The position numbers and the translations under genes were made by a program. A DNA stretch of 64,000 nucleotides from Janthinobacterium aquaticum (GTDB taxonomy: Bacteria > Pseudomonadota > Gammaproteobacteria > Burkholderiales > Burkholderiaceae_D), in NCBI RefSeq assembly GCF_009208565.1, contig NZ_WFLK01000006.1, positions 62,001-126,000 on the forward strand, read 5' to 3'. The notes beneath the pieces are model-generated. The model saw only the letters and a program-made list of their open reading frames with translations, had not been told where the DNA came from and did not search any database. Within the stretch, counting starts at the first letter, position 1, and each line of letters starts with the position of its first letter. This document shows positions 9,830 to 17,397 of this stretch, piece by piece.

Positions 9830-9906
9830 CGCGGGGTGGAGCAGTCTGGCAGCTCGTCGGGCTCATAACCCGAAGGTCACAGGTTCAAATCCTGTCCCCG
9901 CAACCA
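9830..9906 (+). tRNA. tRNA-fMet (CAT), copy 1
   Basis: A 77-nt initiator tRNA with encoded CCA. It has C1 opposite A72 (the unpaired initiator hallmark), the acceptor stem GCGGGG/CCCCGC, the three consecutive G-C pairs in the anticodon stem (TCGGG/CCCGA) required for P-site entry, anticodon CAT and T-stem ACAGG/CCTGT. Confidence 0.97.
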
Positions 9907-9914
9907 GATACCGG

Positions 9915-9951
9915 AAAGCCGTTGAGTCCTGCAAAGGATCAACGGCTTTTT
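9915..9951 (+). terminator. Terminator between the two initiator tRNAs
   Basis: Stem AAAGCCGTTGA / TCAACGGCTTT extended by TCCT-GCAA-AGGA across a one-base bulge, ending in a T run. It makes the two tRNA genes separate transcription units. Confidence 0.9.
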
Positions 9952-10004
9952 CTATTGCAGCGCAGCATTCCAGCGCGCGCAAGTCGCCACATTTTTCACC
10001 CGCT

Positions 10005-10033
10005 TTGCTATTGGCATGAACTTGGTATATAAT
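10005..10033 (+). promoter_or_regulatory. Promoter of the second initiator tRNA
   Basis: TTGCTA (10005-10010), a 17-bp spacer and TATAAT (10028-10033), with the same five-base gap to the tRNA as in copy 1. Confidence 0.85.
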
Positions 10034-10038
10034 TCGCC

Positions 10039-10115
10039 TGCGGGGTGGAGCAGTCTGGCAGCTCGTCGGGCTCATAACCCGAAGGTCACAGGTTCAAATC
10101 CTGTCCCCGCAACCA
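10039..10115 (+). tRNA. tRNA-fMet (CAT), copy 2, variant first base
   Basis: Identical to the copy at 9830-9906 except that position 1 is T (10039) rather than C. With A72 (10111) this allows a U1:A72 pair, unlike the canonical C1xA72 mismatch. All other initiator features are kept, including the three G-C pairs of the anticodon stem and encoded CCA. See findings. Confidence 0.95.
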
Positions 10116-10121
10116 GATACT

Positions 10122-10156
10122 AAAAAGGGCCTGTCGCTTTGCGACAGGCCCTTTTT
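10122..10156 (+). terminator. Terminator after the second initiator tRNA
   Basis: A 16-bp perfect stem (AAAAAGGGCCTGTCGC and its complement) around a TTT loop, ending in TTTTT. Confidence 0.93.
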
Positions 10157-10288
10157 GCATTGCATCAAGCATTTTTACATTCTGCTCCCATCGAATCACT
10201 TACCCCAACCATACGCTTGTTGTTCTGTGGAAATTGTGTATGATAAGTGGCAATCATTTTTGACATTATTTACCGCCCACAACGAGCT

Positions 10289-11329
10289 ATGCACATCAAT
10301 ACAACCAGAACGGCGCTCCTGAGCGCCATCATTATCGCAACGCTTTCCCAGGCCCACGCCAAGGATATACGCGACGAACTTAATATCCAGACAGGCAAGG
10401 CGCAACTCGTGATCCGCGACCTGCCACCGCAGCAAGTTGCGGAAAAAGTCAAAGACGCCCTGTCGCAGTTTGCCATTCCAACCAACCTCAACTTCAAAAC
10501 TATTCCTACACCGCTGCCAGCCAGGCCCGGCGCGCCGACAGAGAAGTCGGTGCTGATCCAGGGCAGCCCTGCGACCGATTACGTGTGCGACGGCGCCTAT
10601 GCGGAACTGACCAAAATGCCGCCACCGGTACAGAATGCGTTTTACTTCAACCGTGAAGCTTTGCGCTCATGCATGTATGCATTCCAGGGCGGGGTCAGGA
10701 TCGACATCATTTTCCACGTGATCCGCAAGACCGAATCTCTGACCGGCGGCTTGTTCAACAGCATCACGAAATCGATACGCGGCAGCGATGGCGAACGTAT
10801 CAGCGGCCAGCTCAAGGAAAACATCGAGGCCATCCGCAAGGTATTGCCCACAGCGCTGGTGGCGCGCATCGAAGCGCCAGGCATGGCAGTTGAGGAACCT
10901 GACAAGGATGCCGTTGCGCAGATCATTCCACCACCGACACCAGCAGAACTGGCGGCCGCACAAGCGAAGCCGGAGCAGGCAGCACCAGTCCAGGCTTCCG
11001 CACCGGCAAAGCCGGCAGCGCAGCGCCATATGGACGGCGGCGTGGACCTGTCGCTGATTGGCGCCCGTAAGGAGCTCACTGCCATGGGCTTCAAATTCTT
11101 CGACCAGGACCAGTTTGTCGATGCGGCACGCCGCAACGACTTTTTGACGGTACGGCTGTTCCTGGCAGCAGCCGCCATCCGCCCTGGCAGCCCCGACAGC
11201 AAGGGTGACACCGCACTCAGCTTTGCCAAGGACAATACGGAAATGAAATTTTTTCTGAACGCCTTTATTGAAGCGGAAAAACAGGGAGATTACCCAGGCA
11301 AGATCGGTGAAGCCGTGTTATCGCGCTGA
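10289..11329 (+). CDS. Exported protein with ankyrin-like C-terminus
   Basis: 346 residues from the ATG at 10289, where a signal peptide begins (hydrophobic core then AHA-K, cleavage near residue 24). A GTG 14 codons upstream would spoil this signal. The middle contains two cysteines in a YVC...RSC context and a block that may be amphipathic. An Ala/Pro/Gln linker follows, and the C-terminus (AARRNDFLTVRLFLAAA...KGDTALSFAKDN) resembles one ankyrin repeat plus a cap. Probably periplasmic. Function unknown. Confidence 0.82.
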   Translation: MHINTTRTALLSAIIIATLSQAHAKDIRDELNIQTGKAQLVIRDLPPQQVAEKVKDALSQFAIPTNLNFKTIPTPLPARPGAPTEKSVLIQGSPATDYVCDGAYAELTKMPPPVQNAFYFNREALRSCMYAFQGGVRIDIIFHVIRKTESLTGGLFNSITKSIRGSDGERISGQLKENIEAIRKVLPTALVARIEAPGMAVEEPDKDAVAQIIPPPTPAELAAAQAKPEQAAPVQASAPAKPAAQRHMDGGVDLSLIGARKELTAMGFKFFDQDQFVDAARRNDFLTVRLFLAAAAIRPGSPDSKGDTALSFAKDNTEMKFFLNAFIEAEKQGDYPGKIGEAVLSR

Positions 11330-11365
11330 TTATCGCGCTGCCCCACAAGGCTGCCCGGTGGCGCC

Positions 11366-12085
11366 TCAGGCTGCCACCGTCGGCACACTTTGGGCATCGG
11401 CTCGCATGCGTGTTGCAGCTGCCTGCAAGCTGGCCGCAGCGCGCGCCAGGCTGTCTTCGTCCTTTTGCTCGGCCATGGCGGCAAAGGCACTGATATGGAA
11501 CATGGCCACCATACCCGGTGCAACACCCATCTCCAGCGCCGCACCGGCCAGTTCGTTCGACGCGGCCAGGTAACTGTCGCTGCCCGCCTCGAATGCCTGT
11601 TTGGTCTCCAGCAATTCCTGCCCGCCCTCGCCCTGCTGCAGGCAGGCGTCGACGCGCTGCTGGAACGTCAGCAGCGTTTCAATGCCGGCTGGCGGCACAT
11701 CGTCCATCGTCGCTACGGGCGGTGCCACGCTCTCTGCCACCGACTCAGGTGCTGGCGCCGGCGCTGCCGGCCGGGGTTCGGCCTCCTGCAGCGGCAGCAT
11801 GTCGTTACGCACCAGCCAACGCTCGACAGCCAGGAAGTCTTCAAACACTTCGGCCAGCTTGGGGTTGACCAGCCGCACGTCGCCATTGCGCCAGTCGATC
11901 TTGGCACCCTGGCCGCTGCGGCCCAGCAGGATATCGCTGCCGCCTTCCACATTGGCAACCTGGCCGATCACCAGCCAGTTCATGCTTAAAGCCTGGCGGC
12001 GCATCACATTGACGCGGCTGAAATGGCTGAGCCAAAAATATCTGGCGAATACTAAAGCAAGGGCACCGCCAAACAACCACAGCAT
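11366..12085 (-). CDS. Membrane-anchored protein of unknown function
   Basis: 239 residues from the ATG at 12085, which has GGAG at the right distance; the open frame runs further upstream without a plausible start. One N-terminal membrane segment (LWLFGGALALVFARYFWL) is followed by a cytoplasmic-looking domain (KIDWRNGDVRLVNPKLAEVFEDFLAVERWL), a Pro/Ala/Glu linker and an Ala-rich helical tail. I do not recognise the family. It is divergent from the sigma factor gene with 136 bp between them. Confidence 0.75.
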   Translation of the reverse strand: MLWLFGGALALVFARYFWLSHFSRVNVMRRQALSMNWLVIGQVANVEGGSDILLGRSGQGAKIDWRNGDVRLVNPKLAEVFEDFLAVERWLVRNDMLPLQEAEPRPAAPAPAPESVAESVAPPVATMDDVPPAGIETLLTFQQRVDACLQQGEGGQELLETKQAFEAGSDSYLAASNELAGAALEMGVAPGMVAMFHISAFAAMAEQKDEDSLARAAASLQAAATRMRADAQSVPTVAA

Positions 12086-12172
12086 TGTTTTCTCCACGAC
12101 CAGTCGACAGCAGGCATTCTCGCACATCGCCCGTTGTAAAGTCGCATTTCCACAACGCCACGCGGTTGCCGA

Positions 12173-12216
12173 TTGCCGCGCACCGTCCGCTCGGCTATTA
12201 TGAGAACAATTCTCAT
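12173..12216 (+). promoter_or_regulatory. Sigma-70 promoter with overlapping Fur-type box, for the ECF sigma gene
   Basis: TTGCCG (12173-12178), a 17-bp spacer and TATTAT (12196-12201). A perfect inverted repeat ATGAGAA-CAA-TTCTCAT (12200-12216) begins in the -10 box and covers the expected start of transcription. Its sequence resembles Fur boxes (AATGAGAAT-type half sites), so iron repression of the sigma/anti-sigma pair is the natural reading. Confidence 0.8.
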
Positions 12217-12221
12217 TTAGA

Positions 12222-12749
12222 TTGACCATCTTGCTTGCCGCCTCCCCTTCTTCGCCGGACTTCCAGACGCTGTATGCCGAGAACCACGGCTGGTTGCTGC
12301 AGTGGCTCAAGCGTCGCTTGCACGATGCGGGCCTGGCCGGCGACCTGGCGCAGGATACGTTTATCAAGATTCTGCTGGTAGGCAACAGCCGCGAAATTAT
12401 CCAGCCGCGCCCGTTTCTCGCCACCATTGCCCGGCGCCTGCTGGCCAACCATTGCCGGCGCGAAGAGCTGGAACAGGCGTATATCGAGGCGCTGCTGCAC
12501 CAGCCACAAGCCCAGGCGCCATTGCCTGAGACGATGGCGATCTTGCTTGAATCGCTGCAACGCATCGACCATGCACTGGACAAACTGTCGGCCAAGGCGC
12601 GCGCCGCGTTTCTGATGGCCCACCTGGACGGCATGCGTTATGCGGACATTGCCGCCGAACTGGGGGTTACTGCCCACTCGGTCAAGAAATACCTGAGCCA
12701 CGCCAATCTGCTGTGCTTTTTTGCCGTGCCTGATTTTGCAGCGCCTTGA
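12222..12749 (+). CDS. ECF sigma factor, FecI type
   Basis: 175 residues with sigma region 2 (AGDLAQDTFIKILL... RPFLATIARRLLANHCRR) and region 4 (RYADIAAELGVTAHSVKKYL helix-turn-helix). It is expected to direct RNA polymerase to the downstream TonB-receptor promoter when released by FecR. No ATG is available: the start is the TTG at 12222 (or 12231), without an obvious Shine-Dalgarno sequence and about 14 nt from the predicted transcript start. It ends one base before fecR. The symbol fecI is withheld because the inducing siderophore is unknown. Confidence 0.9.
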   Translation: MTILLAASPSSPDFQTLYAENHGWLLQWLKRRLHDAGLAGDLAQDTFIKILLVGNSREIIQPRPFLATIARRLLANHCRREELEQAYIEALLHQPQAQAPLPETMAILLESLQRIDHALDKLSAKARAAFLMAHLDGMRYADIAAELGVTAHSVKKYLSHANLLCFFAVPDFAAP

Positions 12750-12750
12750 C

Positions 12751-13743
12751 ATGCACGCTGCCAGCAAAGTGTATGCAGAAGGACAGCCGATCGACCTGCA
12801 TGTGGCCATGCAGGCAGCCGAATGGCTGACCACCCTAATGAGCGGCGACGCCACGCCCGCCGAACGTCAGCAGTGGCAGGCCTGGCGTGCGGCCCATCCC
12901 GACCATGAACGGGCCTGGACGCATATAGAAAAAGTCAGCGGCGGCCTGCAGGCGCTCGACGCAAAAGCCAGCCGCCAGGCGCTGATACAGCGTCCGCGCG
13001 CAGCCACACGGCGCCAGGCCCTGGGCATGCTGGGCTGGGTGGCCGCCATCGGCCTGGCCACCTGGGGCGGCGCACGCACGCAGGCGGCGCGCACGCTGCT
13101 GGCCGATATCTCTACCCCGCTGGGCCAGCGCCGCAGCGTGACGCTGGCCGATGGCAGCGTGCTGCAGTTAAATGGCGACAGCGCCGTCAATATCCGCTTT
13201 GACGGCGCGCAGCGGCGGCTAGAGCTGGTACGCGGCGAAATATTCATCAGCACCGCACGCGAAGCTGGCACACCCTACCGTCCGTTCCTGGTCGACACCG
13301 TGCATGGCCAGGCGCAGGCGCTTGGCACGCGCTATTCGGTGCGCCAGGACGATGCACATACCAGCGTGGCGGTGGAACAGGGCGCGGTGCGACTGACGCC
13401 GCGCCATGGCAACGCCAGCGTGCTGGTTCAGGCCGGCCAGGCCAGCAGCATGACGGCGCAGGCGGCAGCGCCTGCACATGGCGTATCGGGCGATATCTGG
13501 GGCTGGCGCCACGGCCTGCTGCTGGCCGACGATATGCTGCTGCGCGACTTTCTGCATGAGCTGAGCCGCTACCGCCACGGCTTGCTCGGCTGCGACGACG
13601 CCGTGGCGGGACTGCGCATTTCCGGCGTGTTCCCGCTGGCCGATACCGACGCGGTGCTGGCCTCGCTGCCCAATTCGCTGCCGGTCGCCATCCGCTTCCG
13701 CACCCGCTACTGGGTGCAGGTGGAAGCACACGCCGCATCCTGA
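12751..13743 (+). CDS. FecR-type anti-sigma / transmembrane signal transducer
   Basis: 330 residues. The N-terminal DUF4880-like region (AAEWLTTLMSGDATPAERQQWQAWRAAHPDH, split by me into the family's WxxR..P-H pattern) binds the sigma factor. A single membrane span near LGMLGWVAAIGLA follows, then the periplasmic FecR domain (STPLGQRRSVTLADGS...VRGEIFIS) that contacts the receptor STN domain. The ATG at 12751 follows the sigma stop by one base, so the two are translationally linked. Together with the next gene it forms a cell-surface signalling relay. Confidence 0.93.
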   Translation: MHAASKVYAEGQPIDLHVAMQAAEWLTTLMSGDATPAERQQWQAWRAAHPDHERAWTHIEKVSGGLQALDAKASRQALIQRPRAATRRQALGMLGWVAAIGLATWGGARTQAARTLLADISTPLGQRRSVTLADGSVLQLNGDSAVNIRFDGAQRRLELVRGEIFISTAREAGTPYRPFLVDTVHGQAQALGTRYSVRQDDAHTSVAVEQGAVRLTPRHGNASVLVQAGQASSMTAQAAAPAHGVSGDIWGWRHGLLLADDMLLRDFLHELSRYRHGLLGCDDAVAGLRISGVFPLADTDAVLASLPNSLPVAIRFRTRYWVQVEAHAAS

Positions 13744-13833
13744 AAAAAAATTCAAAAAAAACTTACCCGATTTGTTTTCCCGCGTGTCCTGTACAGGCAA
13801 AGCACTTTTCTTCTGACTCGACACAAGGACACC

Positions 13834-16314
13834 ATGTCTGCTTCTCTTCCCCGCGCCACGCCACGGCGCACCCTCGTGGCGCGCGCCCTGGCGCTTGCTT
13901 TCTTCACTTCCGGCGCCGCGTGCATCACGCCGGCCCTGGCGCAGGAAAACACCGCACAGGAAATCACGCACGAATTTCGCGTGCCGGCCGGAGACCTGGC
14001 CAGCGCATTGCGCCAGGTGGCCAGCCAGGGTGGCGTCATTCTCAGTTTCACGCCCGAGCAGACGCGCGGCAAGAACAGCGCCGGCCTTGAGGGCCGCCAC
14101 AGCGTGCATGCAGCGCTGAACGGCGTCTTGCGCGGCACCGGCCTGCAGGCCGAACGCAGCGCCAATGGCAGCTACGCGCTGCGCGCAGCGCCAGCCGTAC
14201 CGGTGGCCGCCACCCTGCCCGAAATTTCGGTCATGGCGCAGCAGGACGCCACCGAAGGCAGCACCAGCTATGTATCGAAAGTGGCGCTCACCACTGCCAC
14301 GCCACTGGGCCTGGCCCTGAAAGATACGCCGCAATCGGTCAGCGTGATCACCAGCGCTCGCATGCAGGACCAGGGCTTGAACACCATCGCCCAGGTCATG
14401 GCGCAGGCGCCCGGCATTACCCTGTTCAAGCTCGGTAGCGAGCGCACCGGCTTTACCTCGCGCGGCTACGCCATCACCAACTACCAGCTCGATGGCGTCA
14501 GTACCCACTCGGAAAACCTCGGCCTCAACGCACTGCCCTCGCAAAGCCTGGCCGACATGGCGCTGTACGACCGCATCGAAGTGCTGCGCGGCGCCTCGGG
14601 CCTGATGACCGGCGCCGGCGACGCGTCGGGCGCGCTCAATATGGTGCGCAAGAAGCCGACCGCGCAGTTCCAGGCATCGGTCGAAGGCGCGCTCGGTTCA
14701 TGGCACGAGAAGCGCGCCGTGGCAGACGCGGCCGGCCCGCTGAACGAAGCGCGCACGCTGCGCGGTCGCGTGGTGGCCGTCAGCGAAGAAGACGAAGGCA
14801 GCATCGACGATTACCAGCGCAACCGCAAAGTAGTGTACGGCGTGATAGAAGCCGATCTTGCACCGGGCACGCTGCTGAGCGCTGGCGTCACGCACCAGCG
14901 CAACCGCTCGAAAGGTTCGCTGTCCTACCTGGGCTTCCCGCTATTTTTCAGCAATGGCCAGATGACCGACCTGCCACGCTCATTCAATCCGGCAGCGCCA
15001 TCGAACCGTTTCAATATCAACGCCACCGACACCTTTGCTGCGCTCGAACACCAGCTGGCCAACGACTGGAAGATCAAGCTGACCGCCAACCACGTGCAGT
15101 CATCGCAGTCGGAGCGTTCGCTCTACCTGGGCGTGAGCGACGGCTTTGCCGACCAGGCCACTGGCGACGGCCTGCCGCTCAAAGCCAATTTTCGCGACTA
15201 CCAGTTGAAGGTCAACAGCGCCGACCTGAAACTGAGCGGCCCTTTCACGCTGTTCGAGCGCCAGCATGAACTGGTGTTCGGCTTTGACTACAGCGAATTT
15301 GAAAGCAAGACCGATGGCCGCTACGACTGGGACGTGCAGCGCAAGAAAGGCAATCTGTACACCTGGGCGCGCGACGAGGTGCCAGTCTACGGCGGCCCTT
15401 ACGTTACCTACGACAGCACGCGCCGCCAGGCCAGCGCCTACGCCGCCGGCCGCTTTGCCGTGACCGACAAGCTCAAGGCGATTGTCAGCGCCAAGGTCAT
15501 GCGCTATGACGAGAACTATGTCACCAAGGCGCCCAGCATCGATTACTACAGCCAGACGCCGGCCTCGGAAAGCCGCGTCTTCACGCCTTACGGTGGTCTC
15601 GTCTATGCGATTGACGCCAGCCACAATGCCTACGCCAGCTACTCCACCATTTACCAGCCGCAGGCTTCGCAGGACCGCAACGGCGCCCTGCTGGCGCCGC
15701 GCGAAGGCAAGAACTACGAAGTCGGCGTCAAGAGCGGCTGGTTTGACGGCCGCCTCGATACCACCGTGGCGCTGTACCAGATCCGCCAGAGCAACCTGGC
15801 CGAATCGGACCCCGGCTACACCGTGCCCGGCACAACATTCCCGGCCTACCGCACCATCAGGGGCGCCAAAACGCAAGGGCTGGACCTGGAAGTGACGGGC
15901 GCGCCCATCACTGGCTGGAACGTGTCGGCGTCATGGTCGTACAGCCAGACCAAGGACGCTGACGGCAAGGCAATCCAGACTACCTTCCCGCGCCACCTGG
16001 TCAAACTGTGGAGCACCTACCGCCTGCCTGGAGAACTCAATCGCCTGACGGTCGGCGGCGGCGTCAACTGGCAAAGCCGCGTGTATTCCGATATCGAAGC
16101 GTGGCAGATCGAACGCACGCTGCACTGGACACAAAAATCGTACTCGGTGGCCAGCCTGATGGCGCGCTACGACGTCAACGACAAACTGACGGCCACGCTC
16201 AATGTCGGCAATCTGTTCGACAAAAAGTACACGGCGTCGGTGTCGGACTGGTGGTATTCGGGCATGTATGGTCCGGGGCGCAATGCGTCGCTGACGCTCA
16301 AGTACCAGTTCTGA
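13834..16314 (+). CDS. TonB-dependent siderophore receptor with STN signalling domain
   Basis: 826 residues: signal peptide ending near PALAQ, then an STN domain (FRVPAGDLASALRQVASQGG...VLRGTGL), a plug domain (KDTPQSVSVITSARMQDQGL; the TonB-box region lies just before it), and a 22-strand barrel ending LTLKYQF with the terminal Phe recognised by the BAM machinery. The STN domain transmits ligand binding to FecR. It is most like ferric-hydroxamate or coprogen receptors (FoxA/FhuE type), but the ligand cannot be fixed from sequence. AAGGA precedes the ATG. The 90-bp gap after fecR is A-rich and could hold the sigma-dependent promoter. Confidence 0.94.
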   Translation: MSASLPRATPRRTLVARALALAFFTSGAACITPALAQENTAQEITHEFRVPAGDLASALRQVASQGGVILSFTPEQTRGKNSAGLEGRHSVHAALNGVLRGTGLQAERSANGSYALRAAPAVPVAATLPEISVMAQQDATEGSTSYVSKVALTTATPLGLALKDTPQSVSVITSARMQDQGLNTIAQVMAQAPGITLFKLGSERTGFTSRGYAITNYQLDGVSTHSENLGLNALPSQSLADMALYDRIEVLRGASGLMTGAGDASGALNMVRKKPTAQFQASVEGALGSWHEKRAVADAAGPLNEARTLRGRVVAVSEEDEGSIDDYQRNRKVVYGVIEADLAPGTLLSAGVTHQRNRSKGSLSYLGFPLFFSNGQMTDLPRSFNPAAPSNRFNINATDTFAALEHQLANDWKIKLTANHVQSSQSERSLYLGVSDGFADQATGDGLPLKANFRDYQLKVNSADLKLSGPFTLFERQHELVFGFDYSEFESKTDGRYDWDVQRKKGNLYTWARDEVPVYGGPYVTYDSTRRQASAYAAGRFAVTDKLKAIVSAKVMRYDENYVTKAPSIDYYSQTPASESRVFTPYGGLVYAIDASHNAYASYSTIYQPQASQDRNGALLAPREGKNYEVGVKSGWFDGRLDTTVALYQIRQSNLAESDPGYTVPGTTFPAYRTIRGAKTQGLDLEVTGAPITGWNVSASWSYSQTKDADGKAIQTTFPRHLVKLWSTYRLPGELNRLTVGGGVNWQSRVYSDIEAWQIERTLHWTQKSYSVASLMARYDVNDKLTATLNVGNLFDKKYTASVSDWWYSGMYGPGRNASLTLKYQF

Positions 16315-16441
16315 TTCTTCGCGATGGGTACCTTCTGAGCGATATCGAAAGATAGACCACCATGGCTGGTGCCGGTACAATCGCCAGGCGCCACTTCATG
16401 CCTGGTGGCTGTTTGATGACCGATATCTTTCAGGAGGCGGA

Positions 16442-16999
16442 ATGAATTTGATACTTCTGCAGCCGGGCAATCCTGCCCTGCTCGATGCACTCAGCGACGT
16501 TGGCGATATGGACCGTAGCAAATGGGCAGGCATGCTTCCCGATTGCGGCCCATGCATCGAGTTGATCTCCGTCCACCAGGGCATGAAGCAGCAAGTTAGC
16601 ACCGACGTCAGCAACTCGGCACGCACGTCCGGGCGTCCGATTCTGAGCGAATTTACTTTGACCAAATACATCGACAGGACATCGGTCAACTTATACGGTC
16701 TTTGCCTACGCGCCGAACCGCTCGGAAAAGGTGCCAGCGCACCGACCAGATTGCACATCATGCGCGCCGCGGGCGAGCAGCCAGCAAGCCTCATTACCTT
16801 TGCGCTGCGCGACGCCATCATCAGCGAAATCCAGTTTCAAACCCATCCCAACGACATGCCAACCGAGCAATTCAAGCTGAGCTTTACTGAAATACTGTGG
16901 ACCTACGACGCGCAGCAGTCGCGCAGCAAGGGCGTTGCTGCGCAGACGACTGGCTGGAGCGTGCTCAAAAACCGTTCCATCGAACAATTTACAAATTGA
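16442..16999 (+). CDS. Hcp-family type VI secretion tube protein, orphan
   Basis: 185 residues with a very strong ribosome site (AGGAGG). The Hcp pattern is visible: IELISVHQGMKQQVSTDV, FTLTKYIDRTSVNL, a LHIMRAAG strand, DAIISEIQFQ and EQFKLSFTEILWTYDAQ near the C-terminus. Hcp hexamers stack into the T6SS inner tube and carry small effectors. No other T6SS gene is in the window, so this is a satellite copy. The C-terminal 20 residues extend past the usual Hcp end. Confidence 0.88.
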   Translation: MNLILLQPGNPALLDALSDVGDMDRSKWAGMLPDCGPCIELISVHQGMKQQVSTDVSNSARTSGRPILSEFTLTKYIDRTSVNLYGLCLRAEPLGKGASAPTRLHIMRAAGEQPASLITFALRDAIISEIQFQTHPNDMPTEQFKLSFTEILWTYDAQQSRSKGVAAQTTGWSVLKNRSIEQFTN

Positions 17000-17019
17000 A
17001 TCTGCAGCAGGCATATCCC

Positions 17020-17283
17020 ATGAAACAGAAACTGCACGATTTCGCCCTCGCTGCGATCAGCCGCCACATCGCCGAGCATCCGCAGGCAGCCGACACGCTC
17101 GAAGGCATTTATCTTGGCTGGATCAGCTGGGACGATGCGGCTGGCGATGCATCCGCACCGCTGCAGCTGGCGGCGACGCAAACGGCCTTGCAGGAACTGG
17201 CGCAGCGCGGCGTGCTGGAAGTGCGCCGCGTTGGCAGCGGGCAGGTCTGGCGCAGCCACCGCAGCACCGGCGCGCTGGACTGA
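17020..17283 (+). CDS. Small protein, possible winged-helix fold
   Basis: 87 residues, starting 20 bases after the hcp stop and probably co-transcribed with it. The C-terminal half (QTALQELAQRGVLEVRRVGSG) has the look of a recognition helix and wing, but no family is recognised. It could be an accessory or immunity partner of the upstream Hcp; the sequence gives no direct support for that beyond adjacency. Confidence 0.65.
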   Translation: MKQKLHDFALAAISRHIAEHPQAADTLEGIYLGWISWDDAAGDASAPLQLAATQTALQELAQRGVLEVRRVGSGQVWRSHRSTGALD

Positions 17284-17397
17284 AAGCGGCAACGGAAGCA
17301 TCAGCGCGCGTGCAACAGCCAGGCCCATGTCGCAGATACTTCAATTAGCCACAGAGCAACTGCTACAATTTCCCCTTTGTTTATTCCGGAGAGCCCA

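Noticed and set aside
9519..9866. A 115-codon minus-strand frame running through the first initiator tRNA
   Set aside because: It overlaps the tRNA, its promoter and the start of the hydrolase gene.
9796..10156. tRNA genes as attachment sites of an integrated element
   Set aside because: No integrase, no direct repeat of the tRNA 3' end elsewhere in the window, and the neighbours are ordinary chromosomal genes.
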